Both the position numbers and the translations under genes were made by a program. Below, piece by piece: positions 34,393-42,936 of a stretch of DNA of 64,000 nucleotides. Origin of the DNA: Methanomicrobiales archaeon. Lineage in GTDB: Archaea; Halobacteriota; Methanomicrobia; Methanomicrobiales; Methanospirillaceae. Within the stretch, counting starts at the first letter, position 1. Every line of letters begins with the position of its first letter. The DNA is taken from the NCBI GenBank assembly GCA_022841205.1, contig JALHCK010000006.1, forward strand, positions 38,337 to 102,336. Direction: 5' to 3'. The notes beneath the pieces are model-generated. The model saw only the letters and a list, made by a program, of their open reading frames with translations. It was not told where the DNA came from and did no database searches.

Positions 34393-34728
34393 AATGTTCC
34401 TCCGGTTCACTGGAGAAAAAACGGCACGCGCAATTAAAAATTGGGTGGATGGTTCCGGTTCAATGGTCATGATCCCCGGTTTTACTCCAGGGTCTGTCCA
34501 GGGCATGCAATAAACCTGATGGGATCAACCATTGCCTGCCATGTGTGCGAGGATGCAGTATGGGAAAAATACCCGGCCTCACAACCATTCCAGCCACAGT
34601 CACAAGTGAACCCCCTGCTTAATGACAGATCCACTAAAGAATCCTGGATATCCTTCGGGGTAAGCCGGTTTGAAGATTTAATCAATTCCCCGTTCCCACA
34701 GTGATAACTCCCGCAGGGCTGCGGGATC
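34393..34728. other. 336-bp region without a supported gene
   Basis: Contains the likely promoter of the 26-codon gene. A minus-strand TTG frame 34482-34685 (67 codons, with TCDCGWNGCEAGYF) lacks a convincing ribosome site and family resemblance, so it is not called. Confidence 0.45.
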
Positions 34729-35916
34729 TCAGGAAAGCCCGGAGATCCTTTTTATCAACCGGCGGACTGGTCCCTGCCGGACAGCAATTGAACCCGCCGG
34801 GCAGATCTCGTGGCAGCAGTAACACCGTATGCAGGCCGTCCGGGCGATATCCGGGATGCCCTCCTTCATGGTGATCGCGCGTGCCGGGCAGATGAGTGCG
34901 CAGCGGCCACAGTGCTGGCAGAGATCCGTGAGAATGATGGGGTATTGGGCATAGGCACCGCCAAGTCCGTGCAGGATGGCAAGCAGCATGTTCCGCTGGA
35001 TCCCGAGCCCCTGTCCCAGGTAGGTCGAAGGGAGCCGTACTCCGTCTCCCTGCAGAGTCTCCGGAAGGTTCCCTATTACAGATATCGTTTCGGCCACGCT
35101 TCCGGGAACACCCCGTTCCCGCGCTACCCGGAGGGTAGGTACTTCGGTGACAGGAATCCCCATCATCCTGCAGGTGATCATGTCAAGAGCGGTTGCACTT
35201 CTCGCGGCAAGGACCGCTCCCAGCTGCCGCGGGGTGCCTGATGACGGGCCATCCCCTTCCATGACCATGACTGCATCCATGATCTGGAGTGAAGGACGCA
35301 GGAGATCATTTAAGTCAAGGATCATCCCGGCAAAGTGGTTGGGATCCTGGAACCGCGCATGGTGCATGGGTTTTTCGAGGCCGGGGACAACCCCGAACAG
35401 GTTCTTGACTCCGCCGGTATAAAGGGTCCAGAGGTGGGTCTTGGCCTTCGAGAGAACGATGATATGGTCTGCATCGAGTGCCGGAGTGATTACCGGAAAG
35501 CTCTTTGCCAGGCGGCCGGCAGGGTTCGAAACGATGCGAAATCCAGGATCGTAATTCAGTTCTGCGCCGGTATCGCGGGCGACCATGTCGTACCCGGCAG
35601 CGGCATACAATCGCTTGAGGTTCGCAGCGGTGTATCGTATCCCCCCTCCCGGGCTGTCGGCGATGGTAACCCTGCACCCGAGATCTCCGCAGATGAGCGA
35701 TACGGCCCGGACCACTTCAGGGTGCGTTGTAACGCACCGTTCCGGGGCAAGTCCCTGGAGGAGATTTGGTTTGAGAAGAACGTGGCTCCCCTGGCCGATA
35801 AACGAGGTAATGCCCCCCAGTGCCACGACAGTCTCCCGGACGGATCGCTCGACCTCTTCACGGGTATACGTTCTGCATTCCACACACGATACCACTTCGT
35901 TATCAAGAGCAGCCAA
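34729..35916 (-). CDS. DUF362 protein with C-terminal 2[4Fe-4S] ferredoxin domain
   Basis: 395 residues. Residues 1-300 are a DUF362 domain (SHVLLKPNLLQGLAPERCVTTHPEVVRAV, DSPGGG, SKAKTHLWTLYTGGVKNLFGVVPG). Two ferredoxin motifs close the protein: CQHCGRCALICPARAI and CIRCYCCHEICPAGSI. DUF362-ferredoxin proteins are frequent in methanogens; their reaction is not known. The small membrane protein gene lies just four bases upstream, so they probably form an operon. Confidence 0.85.
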   Translation of the reverse strand: MAALDNEVVSCVECRTYTREEVERSVRETVVALGGITSFIGQGSHVLLKPNLLQGLAPERCVTTHPEVVRAVSLICGDLGCRVTIADSPGGGIRYTAANLKRLYAAAGYDMVARDTGAELNYDPGFRIVSNPAGRLAKSFPVITPALDADHIIVLSKAKTHLWTLYTGGVKNLFGVVPGLEKPMHHARFQDPNHFAGMILDLNDLLRPSLQIMDAVMVMEGDGPSSGTPRQLGAVLAARSATALDMITCRMMGIPVTEVPTLRVARERGVPGSVAETISVIGNLPETLQGDGVRLPSTYLGQGLGIQRNMLLAILHGLGGAYAQYPIILTDLCQHCGRCALICPARAITMKEGIPDIARTACIRCYCCHEICPAGSIAVRQGPVRRLIKRISGLS

Positions 35917-35920
35917 TCAA

Positions 35921-36187
35921 TCACCCTGGCTTTTCTCTTTCACAGGAATTGCCGGAAAACAGGAAACAGCCGCCGAGGAAATATGCGATGGGAATGGTCC
36001 AGAGGGGGTGTGCGACCAGGAAGTAAACCCCGGCACACCCCAGGATGAACCGGGCACCAGGGGTATCGTTGCCAAACGCGGCCATGAATGCGGCACCATA
36101 CACCAGGGCAGTGATTGCAAGGTAGACAAGAACCCCGGCAATACCACCTTTGATATTGGTGATGGCAGCTCTGATGCAGCTCTTCAT
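35921..36187 (-). CDS. Small membrane protein (hypothetical)
   Basis: 88 residues with three hydrophobic helices (GGIAGVLVYLAITALVYGAAFMAAF, RFILGCAGVYFLVAHPLW, IPIAYFLGGCFLF). GGTGAT precedes the ATG. Upstream partner of the DUF362 gene. No family recognised. Confidence 0.6.
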   Translation of the reverse strand: MKSCIRAAITNIKGGIAGVLVYLAITALVYGAAFMAAFGNDTPGARFILGCAGVYFLVAHPLWTIPIAYFLGGCFLFSGNSCEREKPG

Positions 36188-36238
36188 GCCTGATCACCAT
36201 TGGTACCGGATACTAAAAAGAACACCTCACCGGAAGGT

Positions 36239-36682
36239 TCAGAGCGGGAGGAATTCCAACGAGGCGGAGTTCATGCAGTAACGCTTCCCGGCCGGGGGAG
36301 GGCCATCATCGAACACGTGGCCGAGGTGCGCGTCACACCGGGCACAGAGCACTTCGTTCCGGACCATCCCGAGGCTCCGGTCGATCTTTGTCCTGATGTT
36401 ATGCGGATCTACCGGTGAGGAGAAACTTGGCCATCCTGTCCCGGAATCGAACTTTGATTCGGAGAAAAAAAGATCGGTGCCGCAGCAGATACACCGGTAA
36501 ATCCCCCTGCCGTAAAAGTCGTTAAACTTCCCGGTGAATGCCGGTTCGGTCCCCCCCTTTCGTGCGATCCGGAACTCCTCGTTGCTGAGCTGTGCTCTCC
36601 ATTCAGCATCGCTCTTTACGACCTTCCCGCGTTCCTCAAGCACCCCCGTTTGTGCTGAATAAATGAGGACCATCTTCCTCAT
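36239..36682 (-). CDS. msrB: Peptide-methionine (R)-S-oxide reductase
   Basis: 147 residues; repairs methionine-R-sulfoxide. Zinc cysteines are in CICCGTDLF and CARCDAHLGHVF; the catalytic cysteine is in RYCMNSASLEF. Substrate pocket motifs FDSGTGWPSF and DRSLGM are present. I start at the ATG giving MRKMVLIYSA; earlier residues overlap the hydrophobic end of the upstream frame. It follows the PEGA protein gene by 56 bases. Confidence 0.93.
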   Translation of the reverse strand: MRKMVLIYSAQTGVLEERGKVVKSDAEWRAQLSNEEFRIARKGGTEPAFTGKFNDFYGRGIYRCICCGTDLFFSESKFDSGTGWPSFSSPVDPHNIRTKIDRSLGMVRNEVLCARCDAHLGHVFDDGPPPAGKRYCMNSASLEFLPL

Positions 36683-36738
36683 CGTCCCGGTTACCTTTTC
36701 TGCTACCCTGCTCACCTCACCGGGGAAGAGGAGAGGGG

Positions 36739-37596
36739 TTACCTTCTCCTCAATACAAGGAAAGCACATGCGGTGAGCGCCCCCAGCAGTACGAGCGGGG
36801 AGAGACCGGCACTGCCCGATGCTTTTAAAGGAACCAGCGCCGCGGATACCGTGTTCCCTTCGGCTGTGATCGTCACGGTCTGGGTGAAATCGGAATATCC
36901 CTCCATCGCAACCATGAGGGTGTGTTCACCCGGTGCGATGCTGGTGATGGTCAGGGGGGTGGTCCCCTCCATCTTCCCGTTGAGGTATACCGTGGCTCCT
37001 GGAGGCTCTGATGATACGGCGAGGGGCCCGGCGACCGTTTTTTCCAAGGTGATTGGCACTTTCTTAAGCTCGTTTCCTCCGACAAACAGTTCAAGGTTCT
37101 TCGTGATGTATCCTTCTTTTGAGACTTGGATCATGTGATTTCCAGGGACAACATCGCGGATGATGAGGATGCCGTTGGGAGGGACGGCCCCGGCATCAGC
37201 CCCATCATAAAACACTGTTGCAAGCGGGGGGGAGATGAGCAGGTGGAGGGTGCCATACTCGACAGGTGGGATGGCTGACAGCCTTGCATAGATGTGGATG
37301 ACCTGTCCTCTTACGGGGACAGATGTTATCGATCCGGTGTAGGTCTTATACCCCTCTTTTTCGATGGTGAAGATCTGGTATGGCGTCCCGGTTACATAAA
37401 CCGGAACGTCCAGAATACCTTCAGCGATCTCTCCTTTGAAGTCGCTGTTGAAAAAGACCTTTGCGCCGTCAACATTGCAATGGATTCGGTACGTGCCCAT
37501 ATCGCCGCCGATAACGTCCCCCGGTTGTGCACAAGCGCCTCCGATTGCCAGGATAACCAGAATCGTTACTGCGAAAGGAAGAGATACGTGTTGCAT
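36739..37596 (-). CDS. Secreted PEGA-domain surface protein
   Basis: 285 residues. A signal peptide (residues 1-23, LPFAVTILVILAIGGACA) is followed by an N-terminal domain and two to three PEGA repeats, e.g. YGTLHLLISPPLATVFYDGADAG and GPLAVSSEPPGATVYLNGKMEGTTPLTI. The C-terminus has a hydrophobic helix and an RRR cluster, as in archaeal surface proteins with a C-terminal anchor. Probably exposed on the cell envelope; ligand unknown. Confidence 0.8.
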   Translation of the reverse strand: MQHVSLPFAVTILVILAIGGACAQPGDVIGGDMGTYRIHCNVDGAKVFFNSDFKGEIAEGILDVPVYVTGTPYQIFTIEKEGYKTYTGSITSVPVRGQVIHIYARLSAIPPVEYGTLHLLISPPLATVFYDGADAGAVPPNGILIIRDVVPGNHMIQVSKEGYITKNLELFVGGNELKKVPITLEKTVAGPLAVSSEPPGATVYLNGKMEGTTPLTITSIAPGEHTLMVAMEGYSDFTQTVTITAEGNTVSAALVPLKASGSAGLSPLVLLGALTACAFLVLRRR

Positions 37597-37770
37597 GGTT
37601 TATCAAGTCCGATACTGTAGGGTTTTTTTAGCGGTATTTAAACTTATCAATACCCACTGACGAAAGAGAATTCTCTGTAATTGGGAGGGGGATTGGGCCG
37701 GGTGATCCCGGGTCTGATCGATTCATTGATGAACCGTCAGTGTCAGTACCATCAAATCGGTGAAGAATGA

Positions 37771-37938
37771 TTGACGCCACGACCTGGAAGGGGACATGGG
37801 AGGGACCAGTGGGATGGTGAAGGAGCGCCCTGGCGCTGTGTCTGCCCAAACTGCAGGTACGAACGTGCCCGACCGCCCGAGATCCCCTGCTATGCCCTGA
37901 AGTGCCCCCGCTGCGGGGCTCCTATGGCAGACCTCTGA
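37771..37938 (+). CDS. Small zinc-ribbon protein
   Basis: A 55-residue frame with TTG start (GGTGAAG a few bases upstream) and two CxxC-type knuckles: WRCVCPNCRYE and YALKCPRCGAPM, with PPEIPCY between them. A glycine/arginine-rich N-terminus followed by VCPNC, PCY and KCPxCG is a pattern seen in small methanogen and anaerobe proteins near radical or Fe-S enzymes. Neighbours give no clue; the start codon is uncertain. Confidence 0.55.
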   Translation: MTPRPGRGHGRDQWDGEGAPWRCVCPNCRYERARPPEIPCYALKCPRCGAPMADL

Positions 37939-37990
37939 CGATTCAATGGAAAACCAAAGCCAGGAAAGGATCCCGAGAAAAGACAGTAAA

Positions 37991-38063
37991 GGCCAGGGCC
38001 GAGACTCGAACCCGGGTCGGGGGATCCACAGTCCCCTAGGATGACCAACTACCCCACCCTGGC
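37991..38063 (-). tRNA. tRNA-His (anticodon GUG)
   Basis: 73 nt; acceptor GCCAGGG/CCCTGGC, discriminator C, anticodon arm GGGGA-CTGTGGA-TCCCC (GTG), T-arm with TTCGAGT. The base before position 1 is T, so the G-1 required by HisRS must be added after transcription. TATA box at 38092-38100. Confidence 0.93.
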
Positions 38064-38091
38064 AATATACCCGGATAAATTGGATTTCGCA

Positions 38092-38100
38092 TTATATAAT
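38092..38100 (-). promoter_or_regulatory. TATA box for tRNA-His
   Basis: TTATATAAT lies about 33 bases before the 5' end of the tRNA on the minus strand, the expected distance for a short leader. Confidence 0.5.
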
Positions 38101-38277
38101 AGATGACACTGGGAATGTGCCGTGCCCTACGCTTTCGAAGGGTGAATTAATACCTCTTGTGTGCCAGTATAATACAGAACCCGGTGCTGGTGTCACCAGG
38201 CTCTGCCTGGATAAGATATTTGTAGTCATCCGGTTCCATTCTCTCCCCGGTTGATTGTCAGACAGAAGGTGGTCTCC

Positions 38278-40056
38278 GTGACGCAGAAATCAGGTATCCG
38301 CACCCCAATTGTCGCCGTGCTCGGCCACGTTGACCATGGCAAGACCTCGCTCCTGGACCGGATACGGGGGTCATCGGTGGTGAGCACCGAAGACGGGGCA
38401 ATCACCCAGCATATCGGAGCCACCATTGTTCCCATTGATACCATCAGGAATATGAGCGGTACGATGGAAAAGATGCCCATCAGGGTGCCCGGACTCCTCT
38501 TCATCGACACTCCCGGGCATCACGCTTTCACCACCCTCCGTGCACGGGGCGGAGCACTTGCGGATATGGCTATCCTTGTGGTGGACATCAACCAGGGGTT
38601 CCAGCCCCAGACGACCGAGGCGCTCCAGATCCTGCGTACGTACCGTACTCCGTTTGTGATTGCGGCGACAAAGATAGACCGCATTCACGGATGGAGATCC
38701 AGCAGGGATGAACCCTTCCTGAAGTCATTTGCCCGCCAGAACGACCGGGTGAAGGAAATCGTTGAGACGCGGATTTACGAACTTGTGGCGAAGCTTTCAG
38801 AGTCAGGCTTTTCTGCGGAACGTTTCGACCGCGTCTCGGATTTCCAGCGCAACCTGGCCATCGTTCCGATAAGCGCCCATACGGGTGAGGGTATCCCTGA
38901 GCTCCTGATGGTAATGATCGGGCTTGCCCAGCGTTACATGGAGCAGGATCTAGCATACTCGGTCGATGGTGCGGGGACCGGGACCGTTCTCGAAGTAAAA
39001 GAAGAGCGTGGCCTGGGCACCACTCTCGATGTCATCCTCTACGATGGTACACTCTCTGTTGGCGATGAGATTGCGGTTGCGCGAAACGACGGGGTGGCGG
39101 TCACGAAAGTGCGGGCACTGTTAAAGCCGCGGCCCTTAAAAGAGATCGCCATCGAGGACCGGTTTGAACGGGTCAGGAAAGTTACGGCAGCAGCGGGCAT
39201 CAAGGTGAGTGCACCGAACCTCGATGGAACCATTGCGGGATCCCCAATCCAGGTGGTAGTGGGAGACGCAGAGATCGTGAAAGAGCAGGTCAGGAAAGAG
39301 ATGGAGGAGATCTCTGTCAAGATCTCACCGGAAGGGCTGATCATTAAGGCGGATACCATTGGAGCCCTGGAAGCGCTCTGCAACGAGCTCGATGCAAAGG
39401 AGATCGGGGTCATGAGGGCCGAAGTCGGCCCGGTCAGCCGCCATGACCTCATCGAGGTTGAGACGATCAAGAATCCCTACTACCGGGCCCTCCTGGCATT
39501 CAGCACACCGATCCTTCCTGATGCTGCAGAGATGCTCAAGGATCCCGGGTATACCCAGGTGAGAGTTTTCGAAGGCCGGGTTATTTACAAGATCGTGGAT
39601 GACTATACCGCCTGGCGCGATGAGATGAAGAGGAAGTCTGAGCAGCAGCGGTTTGAACAGATCATCATGCCGGCAAAGATACGGGTATTGCCCCATTGTA
39701 TCTTCCGGCAGAGCAATCCTGCTGTTGTCGGGGTAAGGGTGCTTGGGGGAAGCCTCCGCACCGATATCAATCTCGTCCAGGCCGATGGAAAAAAAGTCGG
39801 ACACCTCAAATCGATGCAGCTGAACCAGGAGAACATACGGGAGGCCAAGGCAGGAGCCGAGGTGGCGATCTCCATTGAAGGTGCAACTGTCGGCCGCCAG
39901 GTTAACGAGGGAGATGATCTTTTTGTGGACATTCCTGAGCGGCATGTCAAGGTGCTTGAACGTGAGATGCTTGCTACCCTGCCGATCACAACCCAGGAAA
40001 TTCTTGGGGAATTTACCACGATGAAGCGCAGGGCCGACCCATTCTGGGGTAAATAG
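38278..40056 (+). CDS. infB: Translation initiation factor aIF5B (IF2-like)
   Basis: 592 residues. A GTPase that joins ribosomal subunits and places initiator tRNA. G1 is GHVDHGKTS near residue 19, G3 DTPGHHAF, G4 as ATKIDRIHGW, then domains II-IV, ending with the EILGEFTTMKRRADPFWG tail typical of aIF5B. It lacks the long N-terminal extension of eukaryotic eIF5B. I prefer the GTG start (VTQKSGIRTPIV) with GGTGG eight bases upstream over the in-frame TTG nine codons earlier. S6e follows. Confidence 0.93.
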   Translation: MTQKSGIRTPIVAVLGHVDHGKTSLLDRIRGSSVVSTEDGAITQHIGATIVPIDTIRNMSGTMEKMPIRVPGLLFIDTPGHHAFTTLRARGGALADMAILVVDINQGFQPQTTEALQILRTYRTPFVIAATKIDRIHGWRSSRDEPFLKSFARQNDRVKEIVETRIYELVAKLSESGFSAERFDRVSDFQRNLAIVPISAHTGEGIPELLMVMIGLAQRYMEQDLAYSVDGAGTGTVLEVKEERGLGTTLDVILYDGTLSVGDEIAVARNDGVAVTKVRALLKPRPLKEIAIEDRFERVRKVTAAAGIKVSAPNLDGTIAGSPIQVVVGDAEIVKEQVRKEMEEISVKISPEGLIIKADTIGALEALCNELDAKEIGVMRAEVGPVSRHDLIEVETIKNPYYRALLAFSTPILPDAAEMLKDPGYTQVRVFEGRVIYKIVDDYTAWRDEMKRKSEQQRFEQIIMPAKIRVLPHCIFRQSNPAVVGVRVLGGSLRTDINLVQADGKKVGHLKSMQLNQENIREAKAGAEVAISIEGATVGRQVNEGDDLFVDIPERHVKVLEREMLATLPITTQEILGEFTTMKRRADPFWGK

Positions 40057-40208
40057 TATTTAATAGATTGGCCACCCAAAATTATGGGTACTTCCCGGGG
40101 AACCTTCTCATGCCGGCACCGGTTACAGGGACATGCCGTTGAAATGAGGATTCGGATCGCGGGGTCTTCCTCTTCGGGGATATCGAACGTTAAGCAGGAG
40201 TCGCGAAT

Positions 40209-40613
40209 ATGGCAGAGTTCAAGGTTGTGTTGTCTGACCAAAAGACAGGGCGGGCATATAACGTCAACGTGAGCGGTGGTCAGGCAGGAGCCATCATCGG
40301 GAAACGGATCGGAGACGAGCTGGATGCAGGGCCATTCGGACTGCCCGGATACCGCATGGAGATTACCGGAGGATCTGACCGGAATGGGATTCCGGCACGG
40401 AAAAACCTTCCGACTGCAGGGCGAAGGCGACTGCTGCTTTCAGGGGGCGTCGGGTTCAAACCGGTCAGGGAAGGGCAGCGCCGGAGAAAATCGATCCGGG
40501 GAAACGAGATTACCGCAGATTTCGTACAGGTCAATGTCAGAGTTACTGCCTACGGTGAAAAACCCCTTGAAGAATACTTTGCCAAACCCGCTCCTGAAGA
40601 GAAGAAAGAATAA
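40209..40613 (+). CDS. rps6e: Ribosomal protein S6e
   Basis: 134 residues with the S6e core FKVVLSDQKTGRAYNVNVSGGQAGAIIGKRIGDELDAGPFGLPGYRMEITGGSDRNG (quoted in part only to locate it at residues 4-60) and the KGIRRK-like VREGQRRRKSIRGNEIT segment. Small-subunit rRNA-binding protein. Directly after infB, a common archaeal neighbour. Converges with the DUF2240 gene, five bases away. Confidence 0.95.
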   Translation: MAEFKVVLSDQKTGRAYNVNVSGGQAGAIIGKRIGDELDAGPFGLPGYRMEITGGSDRNGIPARKNLPTAGRRRLLLSGGVGFKPVREGQRRRKSIRGNEITADFVQVNVRVTAYGEKPLEEYFAKPAPEEKKE

Positions 40614-40617
40614 CCGC

Positions 40618-41079
40618 TCACTTTTTTAAAACCGATTCCCTCAGTGCAGGGAGCAGATCCTGAAAAGGCACCCTGCGGCGGCGGGCCAGGATGACCAGTG
40701 CCGCTTCGGGCTTTAACTTCTCATCGAAAACCTGGTGGATGAGCGCGTTCATCTCGGCAGTCACGGTGGTGAGAGGAATGTCACACTGTCGGGCGATCCG
40801 TTCCATGAGCTCTTCCTGCGGGTCCGATTTTCGGAAAACTGCTGTCGATGGTTTGAATCCAAGAGGGACTTCGACTGCCCCTACATTAAAAAGCGGCCGG
40901 ATCATGTCGCCATCATACGCGATCAATCCCTCCTCTTCAGCCCTTGAGAGGAGCAGGGTCGCCTGTTCGATATTCATCCATCCCCGCTCAAAAGCAAGAT
41001 AATAGACAATCTCGTTCTTCTTCAGACGTTCTTTTCGCGTGTGTCTGAACGGTGCGGCTATGGTCGTGGTGAGGCTCAT
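40618..41079 (-). CDS. DUF2240 family protein
   Basis: 153 residues starting MSLTTTIAAPFRHTRKERL, the usual family start (APF.....RL.K.E). The N-terminal part has a winged-helix look (NEIVYYLAFERGWMNIEQATLLLSRAEEEGLIAYDGDMIRPLF); the C-terminal part contains MERIARQCDIPLTTVTAEMNAL. Restricted to Euryarchaeota; function unknown. Longer frames add an N-terminus without family resemblance. Confidence 0.82.
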   Translation of the reverse strand: MSLTTTIAAPFRHTRKERLKKNEIVYYLAFERGWMNIEQATLLLSRAEEEGLIAYDGDMIRPLFNVGAVEVPLGFKPSTAVFRKSDPQEELMERIARQCDIPLTTVTAEMNALIHQVFDEKLKPEAALVILARRRRVPFQDLLPALRESVLKK

Positions 41080-41237
41080 ACCTTTTCCCGGAGGTACATA
41101 CAATGGGCGATCCGCCCGCTGCATGCAGGGATAAGCATATATCTCCGGTTTTTATCAAGGAATCGATCGAAAGTCCTCAGCTGGGCACCGGGGGTAGTGC
41201 AGAATACTGTTATAGTTCGCTACCGAGATGATGAAGT

Positions 41238-41564
41238 ATGAGCAAAACGCGGGAGTATGCAGACGTAGCAAAGCACCAGATTGACCAGATTGCCACCGAG
41301 ATTGAGCGGCTGCAGGAGAGAGCCGACAAGGCTGTTGCCGAACTCCGGAGCGAGTATGAGCAAAGAATCAAGGATCTTTCTACAGAATACGATCGGGAAT
41401 TCCGCTCACTTCGCCAGATGCGTTACGATGCCGAGGCGAAAGTCAGTTCCCTGATGGATGCCGGCGAGAGTGCGGCCGAGGAGATACGTTTTGGGATTGA
41501 TGCGGCAATCAACGAAATGAATGCTGCGCTTGTCCGGGCAGGAAAACAGCTGAAGAAACGCTAA
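41238..41564 (+). CDS. Coiled-coil protein (hypothetical)
   Basis: 108 residues, almost all predicted coiled coil (residues 12-75: heptads in IDQIATEIERLQERADKAVAEL and QRIKDLSTEYDREFRSL), then an alanine-rich helix. No cysteine, no signal peptide. Stands alone. Family not recognised; structural or chromosome-associated role possible but not supported. Confidence 0.7.
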   Translation: MSKTREYADVAKHQIDQIATEIERLQERADKAVAELRSEYEQRIKDLSTEYDREFRSLRQMRYDAEAKVSSLMDAGESAAEEIRFGIDAAINEMNAALVRAGKQLKKR

Positions 41565-41640
41565 TCCTTTTGTTTCCGGCAGGGTGATACCGGCCCCGAA
41601 GAATACTTTTATGATAATATAGTTCTATCTCTCTTCGACA

Positions 41641-41693
41641 AAGGTCGTATCCGGCTGACTCCTCCTACATTACCAGAACGGGATACGACTTTT
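41641..41693 (+). ncRNA. Candidate small structured RNA
   Basis: GTCGTATCC (41644-41652) and GGATACGAC (41681-41689) form a 9-bp perfect stem around 28 bases, followed by TTTT. A TATA-like ATGATAATATAG lies about 35 bases upstream, at 41610-41622, and no open frame uses the region. It could be an independent small RNA or a terminator stem of the coiled-coil gene. Confidence 0.35.
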
Positions 41694-41764
41694 GGTACTA
41701 TTCAGGCATCTGTAAATGTGCCGGAACAATGGCAATACCACAATTTAGCGCTTCTTAAAAAGGA

Positions 41765-42142
41765 TTATTCAATAAGGACAGCGTTTATGACGCCATCCTG
41801 GCCCGGCCTGCTGATAATCCGTGCACGCCCTGCTTCAGTCCTGATGACTGCACCTTTGGTGAGAAGGTTACGCCGGACATAGTTTGGATTTGCCCCATTC
41901 TCCTCGACCCTTTCAATGGCCACTTTCCTGGTCCGGCCACTTGAGCGGTCTGCAACGTTTGCATACAGCGCCCGCATTGCACGGATTTTGGGGTTTCCGC
42001 CGTATGAGCGGATAACCTTCCTGCGATCACCGCCGATGTGAGTCTCCGCCGGAGTTGAGCCGATCTCGCTCCTCCGCTTCCCCTGTGACGGGCGGTACCT
42101 CCCCCCGGTTACCCTCCGGACTGATCTTCCCTGCCAGAGCAT
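41765..42142 (-). CDS. rps8e: Ribosomal protein S8e
   Basis: 125 residues, the archaeal short form of S8e. MLWQGRSVRRVTGGRYRPSQ at the start and AKRVKR-like basic loops in the middle; ends GAVIRTEAGRARIISRPGQDGVINAVLI. Small-subunit assembly protein. Transcribed convergently with the coiled-coil gene and 81 bases downstream of hypB on the same strand. Confidence 0.95.
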   Translation of the reverse strand: MLWQGRSVRRVTGGRYRPSQGKRRSEIGSTPAETHIGGDRRKVIRSYGGNPKIRAMRALYANVADRSSGRTRKVAIERVEENGANPNYVRRNLLTKGAVIRTEAGRARIISRPGQDGVINAVLIE

Positions 42143-42222
42143 CGTTTATACCTCTCTTTCCTATGTCTGCCTTATCCGAGTGAATCGAACAGAGTGCTCT
42201 ATCTATAATTCCCGCAACGTAT

Positions 42223-42882
42223 TTAAGAACTCTGTTCAGCCATCAACGCGTCGACAACCGCACCTAGACCTTCTCCCGTTTTCAAGTTGGTCCGGCATAT
42301 CCTCATCCCCGGATTATAGCGGTGCATGTCCTGTTCCATGCGGTCGAGGCTGGCCCCCACCAGAGGTGCCAGGTCGACCTTGTTGATAATGCCGATGTTG
42401 CAGCCCCGAAACATCATCGGGTGCTTGTTCACCACATCGTCGCCCTCGGTGGCACTCACGATCACCACTCTTTTCTCGGCTCCGAGCAGAAAATCGGTCG
42501 GACAGACCATATTGCCGACGTTCTCGATGAAGAGGAGGTCAATATCATCCAGCGGCAGGTGCTCTGCCGCATGCTCGACAAGGTGTGCGTCGAGATGGCA
42601 TTCCTTCCCTGTATTGGCATTTACCACCGGGATGCCCAGGGCCTGGATCCTCCGGAAGTCGTCATCTCCGTAGCAGTCTCCGGCAATTGCTCCTGACCGG
42701 AAACCCCGCTCTCTCAGGGCCGGGACGATCTGTTCTATGAGCGCGGTCTTTCCTGATCCTATAGCGCCCAGTAGATCGATGGCCCTGACACCATGTGCCC
42801 TGAAACGGGAAGCATTTTCCCGGGCGATTCGGTTATTGACGTCGAATATATCCTTCTCGAGCCTGACGTCGATATGGTGCAT
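42223..42882 (-). CDS. hypB: Hydrogenase maturation GTPase HypB
   Basis: 219 residues. Delivers nickel to [NiFe] hydrogenase large subunits such as EhaO. P-loop GAIGSGKTALIEQ near residue 43, switch regions FIENVGNMVCPTDF and NKVDLAPLVGA, and the metal-site cysteine/histidine pair in GKECHLDAH. I choose the ATG giving MHHIDVRLEKD: TATAAA lies 28 bases upstream, so the message is probably leaderless, and longer starts would include the TATA box. Diverges from SRP19. Confidence 0.92.
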   Translation of the reverse strand: MHHIDVRLEKDIFDVNNRIARENASRFRAHGVRAIDLLGAIGSGKTALIEQIVPALRERGFRSGAIAGDCYGDDDFRRIQALGIPVVNANTGKECHLDAHLVEHAAEHLPLDDIDLLFIENVGNMVCPTDFLLGAEKRVVIVSATEGDDVVNKHPMMFRGCNIGIINKVDLAPLVGASLDRMEQDMHRYNPGMRICRTNLKTGEGLGAVVDALMAEQSS

Positions 42883-42904
42883 GCAGGAGTGTATGCTGCT
42901 GCAG

Positions 42905-42913
42905 TGTTTATAG
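42905..42913. promoter_or_regulatory. Shared TATA element for hypB and SRP19
   Basis: GTTTATAGG reads as a TATA box on both strands (CCTATAAAC in reverse) and is centred 27-28 bases from both divergent ATG codons, in a gap of only 54 bases. Both messages would be leaderless. Confidence 0.6.
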
Positions 42914-42936
42914 GTTCCATTCACACACTTAGTACG

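Noticed and set aside
34482..34685. Minus-strand 67-codon frame with several Cys and His
   Set aside because: TTG start without a ribosome site and no recognisable domain; cysteine content could be chance.
38187..38199. CTGGTG-T-CACCAG palindrome before infB
   Set aside because: Six-base arms only; probably chance, though it lies near the expected transcript start of infB.
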